Source: UBA4615 sp049422085
GTDB taxonomy: Bacteria; Pseudomonadota; Gammaproteobacteria; Burkholderiales; Burkholderiaceae_E
Assembly (NCBI GenBank): GCA_049422085.1
Contig: JBMSOD010000213.1
Location: 1 to 5,136, forward strand
Length of the DNA: 5,136 nt
Direction: 5' to 3'
In this document: in pieces, positions 1 to 5,136 of the stretch
How the letters are laid out: every line of letters starts with the position of its first letter
Numbering within the stretch: position 1 is the first letter of the stretch
Position numbers and translations under genes: made by a program
The notes under the pieces: model-generated
The model's input: only the letters and a program-made list of their open reading frames with translations
What the model was told of the DNA's origin: nothing
Databases searched by the model: none

Positions 1-75
1 GGCGTCTGCGGGCACCCCGGGAGCCTGCGAGGGCTTGGGCATGCTGTTGACGGCAGCGGCGGTGTCGTTGGACAT
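1..75 (-). CDS. Unrecognised protein, N-terminal fragment (runs off left edge)
   Basis: An ATG at 75-73 opens a frame that stays open for 25 codons to the window edge. The peptide begins MSNDTAAAVNSMPKPSQ and continues with a Pro/Ala-rich stretch. A GGGGA stretch (minus strand, about 85-89) lies 9 nt upstream and could serve as a ribosome binding site. The residues seen are low-complexity (Ala, Pro, Ser) and hydrophilic, with no signal peptide or membrane segment, so they look like a flexible N-terminal tail. I do not recognise the family and assign no function. The gene is divergent from the GGDEF-EAL gene, with 174 nt between the two starts. A later start, such as the Met at codon 12, cannot be excluded. 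The support for a real gene is an open frame, a plausible start and a ribosome binding site facing a divergent intergenic gap. Confidence 0.45.
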   Translation of the reverse strand, partial: MSNDTAAAVNSMPKPSQAPGVPADA

Positions 76-105
76 GGCAGACAATCCCCGTGAATCGAAC
101 CTCCC

Positions 106-134
106 AGTGTACCGGAGCGAGGCTTATCCGCCTC
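106..134 (-). promoter_or_regulatory. Possible promoter/operator for the leftmost gene
   Basis: Seen: the minus strand carries TACACT at 111-106, a 4-of-6 match to the -10 consensus, which would place a transcript start about 24 nt before the ATG at 75. Directly upstream lies a perfect inverted repeat, GAGGC-TTATCC-GCCTC on the plus strand (119-134), with 5-bp arms and a 6-nt spacer. Inference: the dyad would sit between the -35 and -10 positions, where a repressor or spacer-binding activator could act. No good -35 hexamer is present at 16-18 nt spacing, so the promoter call is weak, and a 5-bp dyad can arise by chance in GC-rich DNA. Confidence 0.22.
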
Positions 135-234
135 ACCCAGCGCGCGTTCGTCGACACTCGGGCGCCGCTCATGCCCAAGACACACTTCGACAACAGATTG
201 GACAGGGGGTCTGCCTAGACTGCAAGTCATTCCT

Positions 235-239
235 TGAGG
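235..239 (+). promoter_or_regulatory. Ribosome binding site for the GGDEF-EAL gene
   Basis: TGAGG lies 10 nt before the ATG at 250. The TGA of this motif is also an in-frame stop, and there is no ATG, GTG or TTG between it and 250, so the start is fixed at this ATG unless translation begins further inside. Confidence 0.6.
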
Positions 240-249
240 CCTGCACACC

Positions 250-2040
250 ATGAGCACCTCCCTGTCCGCACCGACCCTGTCGGCTTCCCCGCCGGTGTCG
301 AATGCCTTTGCGAAGACCTCGGCGCCGCCATCAACCCGTCAAGCGCCTGCGCTACCCAGAGGGCGCCTGGCCACGCGTCTGGCCCTGATCAGCGCCGGCG
401 CGCTGCTGACCGTCCATGGCGGGCTGGCGGTGCTGGTCTACCTTCTCGGCGGGTCACATGCCCTTCCCATGCTCACAGCCCTGGGGGCCAGCGCCGTCCT
501 GAGCCTGTGCATCGTCAGCGGAGCGGTCCATCTCGAGGGGCATCGTCTGGGCCGGCGCATCGCACGCATCATCAGCGTCCTCGATGCCGCCCATACGGGC
601 GACTACAGCAAGCGAATTTCCGTGCGCACCCAGGACGATCTGGGCGCGCTGGCCAGTCAGGTCAATGAACTGCTCAGCAATTCGGCCACCCGTGAACTGC
701 GCATTCTTGAATCTGCCCTGTCAGACCCGCTCACCGGTCTGCCCAATCGAACCCTCCTGACCGAACGGCTGCGGCACATGCTCGCCCTGTCACGGCGTCG
801 TCCAGCGCCCTTCGCCATTGCCGTGCTCGATCTGGATCGCTTCAAGTTCGTCAACGACACCCTCGGCCACGCCGCAGGTGATGCCGTGCTCAAGGAGGTT
901 GCCCGCCGGCTACGTAAAACCGTGCGCGAGGGCGACACGGTGGCGCGTCTGGGCGGCGACGAGTTCGTGCTGATGCTGCCCGGAGGCGAAGCCGCGGTTC
1001 GCGAAGTGGCCTCCAGGATCATTGATGCCATGCAGGAGCCCTTGAACTTCCGTGAGCAGCGCATCGACATCGGACTGTCCATCGGCATTGCGATGCACCC
1101 CCAGCACGGCGCAGACGACCTCACCCTGCTGCGGCATGCGGACAGTGCCATGTACAAGGCCAAGCGCAAGCGCGCAGGCCTCGAGGTCTTCAGTGGCGAG
1201 CTCAATGAGGTGCGCCGCAGCTATCTGTCCATGCTGGGCGAATTGCGTCGTGCGCTCGAGGGGGATCAATTATTTTTGCAGTATCAGCCCAAGCTCGAAG
1301 TGAGCAGCGGCATGATCGTCGGCCTGGAAGGGCTGGTGCGCTGGCGGCATCCCACACGGGGCAACGTGCCACCGTCGGAGTTTGTGCCCTTCGCCGAGCA
1401 GAGCGGTTTCGTTCGCGAGATCACGCAATGGGTGATCGGTCAGGGCGCACGCTTTTCACACAAGCTTGCAACCGAAGGCCTGGACATCTGTGTGGCGGTC
1501 AATGTCTCGGCGCAGGATATCGAGTCGTCGGTCTTCGCACAGGCGATCACCGAGATCGTGCGCAAGGAGCAGCCAGCCCCCGGGCGCCTGTGCCTCGAGA
1601 TCACCGAAAGCGGGCTGGTGAGCGAAACCGCCAATGCGGTCGCCAATCTGCGCGCCATTGCAGCTCTGGGCGTTCGACTCGCGGTTGACGACTTCGGCAC
1701 GGGCTATGCCACGCTCAAACAGCTGCAGAGCCTGCCGGTTCATGAACTCAAGGTTGATCGCTCCTTCGTGAGCGGCATGCACGAAAACCGTGGCAATCAG
1801 ACCATCGTGCGATCGACCATCGATCTGGGCAAGCAACTCGGCCTCAGGGTGGTCGCCGAAGGCGTGGAGACGGTCGAGGAGCTGCGTGGCCTGGCTGCGA
1901 TGGGCTGCGATGAGGTGCAGGGCTATTACGTGGCCAAACCCATGGACCCTGAAGAGAGCATCGACTGGGTCAGGATGCGCAACGCCCTGCAGGGCGCCAA
2001 GCACAAGCGTTACAGCGCCCTCTCAGGCGCCCCCGCCTGA
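250..2040 (+). CDS. Membrane-anchored HAMP-GGDEF-EAL c-di-GMP turnover protein
   Basis: 596 aa. It is predicted to make and/or break cyclic di-GMP at the inner membrane. Domains in order: a Ser/Pro/Ala-rich N-terminus (1-40); two hydrophobic helices (about 43-67 and 71-95) with only a few residues between them; a HAMP-like linker (about 97-146); GGDEF (about 157-315); EAL (about 325-580). GGDEF features seen: DPLTGLPNR 159-167, metal-binding Asp194 in LDLDRFKFVND, the intact signature RLGGDEF 233-239, and an RxxD inhibitory site (Arg226-Asp229) at the usual five-residue distance. EAL features seen: Glu360, Asn418, Glu450, the DDFGTGY loop 480-486, Lys501, Glu537 and Gln557, which match the known catalytic set. 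The signature itself is EGL (360-362) instead of EAL. Both domains therefore look competent; which activity dominates cannot be read from sequence. There is no periplasmic or PAS sensor domain, so input may come through the membrane helices or a partner. The 3' end overlaps the convergent ribE gene by 31 nt. Confidence 0.95.
   Translation: MSTSLSAPTLSASPPVSNAFAKTSAPPSTRQAPALPRGRLATRLALISAGALLTVHGGLAVLVYLLGGSHALPMLTALGASAVLSLCIVSGAVHLEGHRLGRRIARIISVLDAAHTGDYSKRISVRTQDDLGALASQVNELLSNSATRELRILESALSDPLTGLPNRTLLTERLRHMLALSRRRPAPFAIAVLDLDRFKFVNDTLGHAAGDAVLKEVARRLRKTVREGDTVARLGGDEFVLMLPGGEAAVREVASRIIDAMQEPLNFREQRIDIGLSIGIAMHPQHGADDLTLLRHADSAMYKAKRKRAGLEVFSGELNEVRRSYLSMLGELRRALEGDQLFLQYQPKLEVSSGMIVGLEGLVRWRHPTRGNVPPSEFVPFAEQSGFVREITQWVIGQGARFSHKLATEGLDICVAVNVSAQDIESSVFAQAITEIVRKEQPAPGRLCLEITESGLVSETANAVANLRAIAALGVRLAVDDFGTGYATLKQLQSLPVHELKVDRSFVSGMHENRGNQTIVRSTIDLGKQLGLRVVAEGVETVEELRGLAAMGCDEVQGYYVAKPMDPEESIDWVRMRNALQGAKHKRYSALSGAPA
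1983..1996. repeat. Perfect 14-bp palindrome near the convergent gene ends
   Basis: CGCCCTGCAGGGCG reads identically on both strands. It lies inside the last codons of the GGDEF-EAL gene and begins 14 nt beyond the ribE stop on the minus strand. As RNA it could fold as a 5-bp GC stem with a TGCA loop. No T-rich tract follows in either direction, so it is not a canonical terminator; it may support the neighbouring hairpin at 2023-2040 or be chance. Confidence 0.3.
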
Positions 2041-2648
2041 TCGTCCCTGCCGAGCAGCCGCTCGCAATAGCGGGCAATCAGATCGATCTCGAGATTGACT
2101 TTCGCGCCTGGGTGCAGGTGGCGCAGGGTCGTCACCTGCAGCGTGTGGGGAATGAGGTTGATGCTGATATCGCATCCGCCCTGTGGCAGGTCATGGACCC
2201 GGTTCACTGTCAGACTGGTGCCGTTGACCGTGATGGACCCCTTGTAGGCCAGGTATCGGGCGATGGAGGCGGGCACCCGGATATCGAGCTGCCACGGCTC
2301 TCCCACCGCCTGAAATACAACCACCTCGCCCAGGCCGTCGACATGACCGCTGACCAGATGCCCGCCCAGACGGTCCGAGAGGCGTAGGGCCTTTTCAAGA
2401 TTGACTTCGCCCGGGACTGCAAGCCCTGCGGTACAGGCCAGGCTTTCAAGCGACACATCGACCCAGAAGCGCTGCCCTTCGATGGCCACGGCGGTCATGC
2501 ACGCGCCCTGAATGGCGATCGAGTCGCCCGGAGCGACGTCCGACAAATCGAGTGCCCCCGCATGCACGGTCAGCCGCACGCCGGCATCGGTACCCAGAGA
2601 ATCCACCTGCTCGATGCGGCCCACTGCGGCCACAATGCCCGTAAACAT
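2010..2648 (-). CDS. ribE: Riboflavin synthase, alpha chain
   Basis: 212 aa, the usual family size. It converts two 6,7-dimethyl-8-ribityllumazine molecules into riboflavin plus a pyrimidinedione, the last step of riboflavin synthesis, in the cytoplasm as a trimer. The start is the ATG at 2648, which gives the canonical N-terminus MFTGIV; a longer frame from 2741 would add 31 unconserved residues inside ribD. Two similar lumazine-binding barrels are visible: the first with GDSIAIQGACMT (41-52, Cys50), the second with KGSITVNGTSLTV (136-148). Other family motifs are GGHLVSGHVDG (95-105, His102), LIPHTLQVTT (165-174) and the trimer-forming C-terminal helix near NLEIDLIARYCERLL (185-199). The last 13 residues form an unconserved tail encoded where the gene overlaps the GGDEF-EAL gene. 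ribE lies 14 nt after ribD and ends the minus-strand unit. E. coli calls this gene ribC. Confidence 0.96.
   Translation of the reverse strand: MFTGIVAAVGRIEQVDSLGTDAGVRLTVHAGALDLSDVAPGDSIAIQGACMTAVAIEGQRFWVDVSLESLACTAGLAVPGEVNLEKALRLSDRLGGHLVSGHVDGLGEVVVFQAVGEPWQLDIRVPASIARYLAYKGSITVNGTSLTVNRVHDLPQGGCDISINLIPHTLQVTTLRHLHPGAKVNLEIDLIARYCERLLGRDDQAGAPERAL
2023..2040. terminator. Hairpin in the convergent overlap, possible bidirectional terminator
   Basis: The plus strand reads TCAGGCG-CCCC-CGCCTGA: a perfect 7-bp, GC-rich stem with a 4-nt loop. Its right arm ends with the TGA stop of the GGDEF-EAL gene. On the minus strand the same hairpin falls in the last codons of ribE, ending 11 nt before its stop. 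It is perfectly symmetric and placed where two transcripts converge, which suggests a role in transcript ends or in blocking read-through. Neither side has the T-run of an intrinsic terminator, so the function is inferred. Confidence 0.35.
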
Positions 2649-2654
2649 GTCTTG

Positions 2655-2660
2655 TCCTTT
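2655..2660 (-). promoter_or_regulatory. Ribosome binding site for ribE
   Basis: Minus-strand AAAGGA with 6 nt to the ATG at 2648 is a good Shine-Dalgarno. It lies in the 14-nt gap after the ribD stop and fixes the ribE start at MFTGIV over the longer upstream frame. Confidence 0.75.
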
Positions 2661-2662
2661 CT

Positions 2663-3766
2663 TCAGGTCATTTCCTGGCGGCTGCGATCGACTCTGGCCA
2701 GCAGCCTCAGATCCGCTCCGACCCGGGTTGTTTCGTGCCAAGTCATCCGAAGCCGCTCATCAAGCGACGCCAATGAGGGCAGATCGAAAGGCGGCAGTCC
2801 TTGGCCAAGCGCACAGGGCGCAAGGTAGAGCAGCAGCTCATCGATCAGCCCCGCGCGCAGCAACGATCCGTTGAGCTTGTAGCCCGCCTCGACATGAACC
2901 TCGTTCAGCCCCCGCTCGCCGAGCGTTCGCAACAGTGCGGCAAGATCGACCTTGCCCTGGGCATCGGGCAGAAACAGGAGTTCGCAGCCACGTTCCCTGA
3001 GCTCACGCTCGCGCGCCTCGTCACGCACTGCGAAGGCCACCCAGACCGGCGCGCCACCAAAGAGCCTGGCATGAGGATCGGCCTGCAAACGCGAATCAAC
3101 CAGCACTTTCAGAGGTTGGCGCGAGGTCTGCACATGACGCACATCCATTTTTGGATTGTCGTCACGGACGGTGCCGATCCCGGTCAGCACCGCGCAGGCA
3201 CGGGCTCGCCAGGCATGCCCGTCAGCACGGGCCTCCTCGCCGGTGATCCACTGACTCGTCCCGTCGGGCAGGGCCGTGAAGCCATCGAGTGATGCTGCAA
3301 CCTTGAGCCGCATCCCGGGCGTACCCCGCTCCATGCGGGATACGAATCCGATATTGAGTTCACGGGCTTCGGCCGCCAGCAGTCCACAGCGCACGTCGAT
3401 GCCCGCATCGCGCAGCCGCTGCAGTCCACGCCCGCTGACCTGCGGATTCGGATCCTGCATGGCGACCACCACGCGAGCCACGCCCGCAGCCACCAGGGCA
3501 TCGGCGCAAGGAGGCGTTCTGCCGAAATGACTGCAGGGCTCGAGCGTGACATAGGCGGTCGCGCCGCGGGTGTTGCGTGCCCCGGCCAGGGCGATCACTT
3601 CGGCATGGGGCTCGCCCGCCCGCGCATGCCAGCCTTCACCCAGGACCTGTCCGTCGGCCGAAACGATCACACAGCCGACGCGGGGGTTGGGCGTCGTTGT
3701 GAACATCCCCTGACGGGCGAGCGCGAGCGCCCGCTGCATGTGGGCCTGGTCGCGATCGTCAAACAT
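2663..3766 (-). CDS. ribD: Bifunctional riboflavin deaminase/reductase RibD
   Basis: 367 aa, normal length. RibD deaminates 2,5-diamino-6-ribosylamino-4-pyrimidinone 5'-phosphate and then reduces the ribosyl group with NADPH, two consecutive steps of riboflavin synthesis. N-terminal deaminase domain (about 1-145): TTPNPRVGCVIV near 24-35, HAE 54-56 (zinc ligand His54, catalytic Glu56) and PCSHFGRTPPC 77-87 (zinc ligands Cys78 and Cys87). C-terminal reductase domain (about 150-360): LKVAASLDGFTA 154-165, SQWITGEEAR 171-180, DDNP 202-205, VLVDSRL 221-227, HVEAG 291-295 and LIDELLLYLAP 307-317. The start at 3766 matches the family N-terminus (MFDDRDQAHMQRALALA); a start at 3862 would add 32 residues that lie within nrdR. 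The start overlaps the nrdR stop by 8 nt (ATGTTTGA) and has only a weak GGA 4 nt upstream, so its translation is probably coupled to nrdR. Confidence 0.96.
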   Translation of the reverse strand: MFDDRDQAHMQRALALARQGMFTTTPNPRVGCVIVSADGQVLGEGWHARAGEPHAEVIALAGARNTRGATAYVTLEPCSHFGRTPPCADALVAAGVARVVVAMQDPNPQVSGRGLQRLRDAGIDVRCGLLAAEARELNIGFVSRMERGTPGMRLKVAASLDGFTALPDGTSQWITGEEARADGHAWRARACAVLTGIGTVRDDNPKMDVRHVQTSRQPLKVLVDSRLQADPHARLFGGAPVWVAFAVRDEARERELRERGCELLFLPDAQGKVDLAALLRTLGERGLNEVHVEAGYKLNGSLLRAGLIDELLLYLAPCALGQGLPPFDLPSLASLDERLRMTWHETTRVGADLRLLARVDRSRQEMT

Positions 3767-4232
3767 CTTGTCCGCGCCGCTTTCGAGGCTGCACTTCTTC
3801 GATGGCGTCGGTGAACTCGGCCACATCCTCGAATTCGCGGTAGACCGAGGCAAAGCGGACATAGCCGATCTTGTCGATCTTCTTCAATTCGCGCATGACC
3901 AACTCGCCGATACGCTCGCTCTGAACCTCGCGCAGGCCCAGAGAAAGGAGCTTTTCCTCGATGCGTCCGATGGCGGCATCCACCGCCTCGGAGCTCACTG
4001 GACGCTTGCGCAGCGCCAGTGCGAGCGACGCTCTCAGCTTGCGCCGGTCATATTCGGCCCGCATGCCGTTCTTCTTGACCAGGGCGGGCAGTGCAAGCTC
4101 CACACGCTCGTAGGTCGTGAAGCGCTTGTCACACTGCGCACAGCGACGTCTGCGCCGCAGGGCCGACCCATCGTCGGCCTCGCGGGTCTCGATGACCAGA
4201 GTCTCTTCGTGGTCACAGAACGGACATCGCAT
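3759..4232 (-). CDS. nrdR: Transcriptional repressor NrdR
   Basis: 157 aa, a normal length for NrdR. It is a nucleotide-sensing repressor of ribonucleotide reductase genes. Zinc ribbon at the N-terminus: Cys3, Cys6, Cys31 and Cys34, with a basic run (RRRRR 26-30) just before the second pair that forms part of the DNA-binding surface. An ATP-cone follows (about 49-139): LVKKNGMRAEYDRRKL (51-66) and ELKKIDKIGYVRFASVYREFED (115-136) are typical family segments. The ATP-cone binds ATP or dATP, linking repression to deoxynucleotide pools. The start ATG shares its A with the glyA stop (TGATG), and no purine-rich Shine-Dalgarno precedes it, so expression probably depends on ribosomes finishing glyA. 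The end overlaps ribD by 8 nt. Placement between glyA and ribD is common for nrdR in proteobacteria. No reductase genes or NrdR boxes are seen, so its targets lie elsewhere. Confidence 0.97.
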   Translation of the reverse strand: MRCPFCDHEETLVIETREADDGSALRRRRRCAQCDKRFTTYERVELALPALVKKNGMRAEYDRRKLRASLALALRKRPVSSEAVDAAIGRIEEKLLSLGLREVQSERIGELVMRELKKIDKIGYVRFASVYREFEDVAEFTDAIEEVQPRKRRGQDV

Positions 4233-5136
4233 CAGCGATAGACCGGGAAGGCACGGGTCAGTTCGGCGACCTGGCTTCGGACCCGGGCCAGATTCGCTTC
4301 ATCGGCAGGAGCATCCAGCACATCGGCGATCAGGTGCCCAACCTTGGCTGCTTCGGCTTCGCCAAAGCCCCGGGTGGTCATCGCCGGCGTGCCCAGCCGG
4401 ATCCCCGAGGTGACCAGCGGTTTTTCAGGGTCGTTGGGAATGGAATTCTTGTTGACCGTGATGTGCGCGGCGCCCAGCACCTGCTCGGCCACCTTGCCGG
4501 TGATGCCCTTGGCGCGCAGATCGACCAGCATCACATGGCTCTGGGTTCCCCCGGAAACGATGCGCAGTCCGCGAGCAATCAGGGTCTGCGCCAGCACCTT
4601 GGCATTGGCGATGATGCGCACCTGATAGTCGCGAAAATCGGGCTGCATGGCCTCGTGGAAGGCCACTGCCTTGGCGGCGATCACATGCATGAGCGGGCCG
4701 CCCTGCAAGCCCGGAAACACGGCCGAGTTGATGGCTTTTTCGTGTTCGGCCTTCATCAGGATGATGCCGCCGCGCGGGCCACGCAAGCTCTTGTGGGTGG
4801 TGGAGGTGACCACATCGGCATGCGGCACCGGATTGGGATAGACCCCTGCGGCAATCAGGCCCGAGTAGTGCGCCATGTCGACCATGAAAATCGCGCCGAT
4901 CTCTTTGGCCACTCTGGCAAAGCGTGCAAAGTCGATGTGCAGCGAATAGGCCGATGCACCGGCGATGATCAGTTTCGGGCGCGTCTGTCGCGCGCGCGCC
5001 TCCATGGCGTCGTAATCGATGGCCTCCTGGGCATCCAGGCCATACGACACCACGTTGAACCACTTGCCCGACAGGTTGAGCGGCATGCCATGGGTCAAAT
5101 GCCCGCCTTCGGCCAGGCTCATGCCCATGATGGTGT
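4232..5136 (-). CDS. glyA: Serine hydroxymethyltransferase, 3' part (start outside window)
   Basis: About 301 C-terminal residues are present. By comparison with E. coli GlyA roughly 114 N-terminal residues lie beyond the right edge; the frame stays open to 5136 (Thr-Ile before MGMSLAEGG), so the Met at 5128 is internal. The enzyme uses PLP and tetrahydrofolate to interconvert serine with glycine plus 5,10-methylene-THF, the main one-carbon source for thymidylate, purines and methionine. Motifs, counted from Met 5128: GGHLTHG 8-14; DMAHYSG 84-90, whose Asp pairs with the PLP ring nitrogen; TSTTHKSLRGPRGG 108-121, with the PLP-binding Lys at 113 (codon 4792-4790); SAVFPGLQGGPLMHVIAAKA 135-154; VNKNSIPND 225-233; and SGIRLGTPAMTTRG 241-254. 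The C-terminus FPVYR is family-typical. No internal frameshift is seen. The stop overlaps the nrdR start by one base. The promoter and any glycine- or purine-linked control lie outside the window. Confidence 0.97.
   Translation of the reverse strand, partial: TIMGMSLAEGGHLTHGMPLNLSGKWFNVVSYGLDAQEAIDYDAMEARARQTRPKLIIAGASAYSLHIDFARFARVAKEIGAIFMVDMAHYSGLIAAGVYPNPVPHADVVTSTTHKSLRGPRGGIILMKAEHEKAINSAVFPGLQGGPLMHVIAAKAVAFHEAMQPDFRDYQVRIIANAKVLAQTLIARGLRIVSGGTQSHVMLVDLRAKGITGKVAEQVLGAAHITVNKNSIPNDPEKPLVTSGIRLGTPAMTTRGFGEAEAAKVGHLIADVLDAPADEANLARVRSQVAELTRAFPVYR

Larger units (their letters stand above)
76..249. other. Divergent intergenic region
   Basis: These 174 nt separate the divergent starts at 75 (minus) and 250 (plus), so they should hold promoters for both. 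I see no strong sigma-70 promoter in either direction. What is visible is a 16-nt dyad at 119-134, a TACACT hexamer on the minus strand at 111-106, a short dyad GACT-GCA-AGTC at 218-228, and a ribosome binding site at 235-239. No convincing small gene or RNA is seen here; an overlapping 72-codon plus-strand frame (35-253) has no coding support. Confidence 0.6.

Noticed and set aside
198..214. Sigma-54-like promoter (TTGG ... TGC) before the GGDEF-EAL gene
   Set aside because: The GG and GC elements are 11 nt apart instead of the required 10, and the flanking consensus bases are poor.
35..253. 72-codon plus-strand frame over the divergent region
   Set aside because: It begins antisense to the leftmost gene, has no ribosome binding site or motif, and its composition looks non-coding.
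657..1205. 182-codon open frame on the minus strand, antisense to the GGDEF domain
   Set aside because: Its peptide is rich in Arg and Ser with no family motifs, and the plus strand here carries an intact GGDEF domain. Long antisense frames are common in GC-rich genes.
1456..2004. 182-codon open frame on the minus strand, antisense to the EAL domain
   Set aside because: No recognisable motif or ribosome binding site; the equal length to the other antisense frame appears to be coincidence, and the sense strand is a clear EAL domain.
2058..2073. CCGCT-CGCAAT-AGCGG stem-loop just past the GGDEF-EAL stop
   Set aside because: It lies within conserved ribE coding sequence (the CERLL region), has only a 5-bp stem and no T-run after it.
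2649..2741. Longer N-terminus for riboflavin synthase (start at 2741)
   Set aside because: It would add 31 unconserved residues overlapping ribD; the family begins MFTGIV, and a good ribosome binding site precedes that ATG at 2648.
3767..3862. Longer N-terminus for RibD (start at 3862)
   Set aside because: The extra 32 residues lie inside nrdR and match nothing in RibD; the ATG at 3766 gives the family-typical start.
3738..4241. 167-codon plus-strand frame antisense to nrdR
   Set aside because: It mirrors the nrdR reading frame, shows no domain, and the minus strand has all NrdR zinc ligands and the ATP-cone.
1..5136. CRISPR repeats, tRNA or rRNA genes, transposases, phage genes or attachment sites
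   Set aside because: None seen on either strand; nearly all the window is occupied by ordinary chromosomal genes with uniform composition.

Overview
The window is GC-rich chromosomal DNA with third codon positions mostly G or C. It looks like a proteobacterium, most probably a betaproteobacterium. That call rests on the gene order glyA-nrdR-ribD-ribE, the style of the protein sequences and the base composition; the genus cannot be read from the sequence alone. There are no tRNA or rRNA genes, insertion sequences, phage genes, CRISPR repeats or signs of recent transfer.

Layout, left to right. (1) Positions 1-75, minus strand: the first 25 codons of an unrecognised gene running off the left edge. 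(2) Positions 76-249: a divergent intergenic region with a small dyad and weak promoter-like elements. (3) Positions 250-2040, plus strand: a membrane-anchored c-di-GMP signalling protein with two membrane helices, HAMP, GGDEF and EAL domains. The residues needed for cyclase and phosphodiesterase activity are all visible, but the EAL signature itself reads EGL. (4) Positions 2010-5136, minus strand: a compact block, transcribed right to left, of glyA (3' part), nrdR, ribD and ribE. Its last gene converges on, and overlaps by 31 nt, the 3' end of the GGDEF-EAL gene.

The four minus-strand genes look like one transcription unit. glyA and nrdR share one base (TGATG), nrdR and ribD overlap by 8 nt (ATGTTTGA), and ribD and ribE are 14 nt apart with a good Shine-Dalgarno. 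GlyA makes glycine and 5,10-methylene-tetrahydrofolate. NrdR represses ribonucleotide reductase genes. RibD and RibE carry out middle and last steps of riboflavin synthesis. These are housekeeping functions tied to nucleotide and cofactor supply. There is no space inside the unit for an FMN riboswitch, so control would have to come from upstream of glyA, outside the window.

I found no convincing new biological system. The points most worth checking are the hairpin inside the convergent gene overlap (2023-2040), the EGL variant in an otherwise intact phosphodiesterase domain, the AT-rich rare-codon patch at the GGDEF/EAL boundary, and the translational coupling along the glyA-ribE unit.
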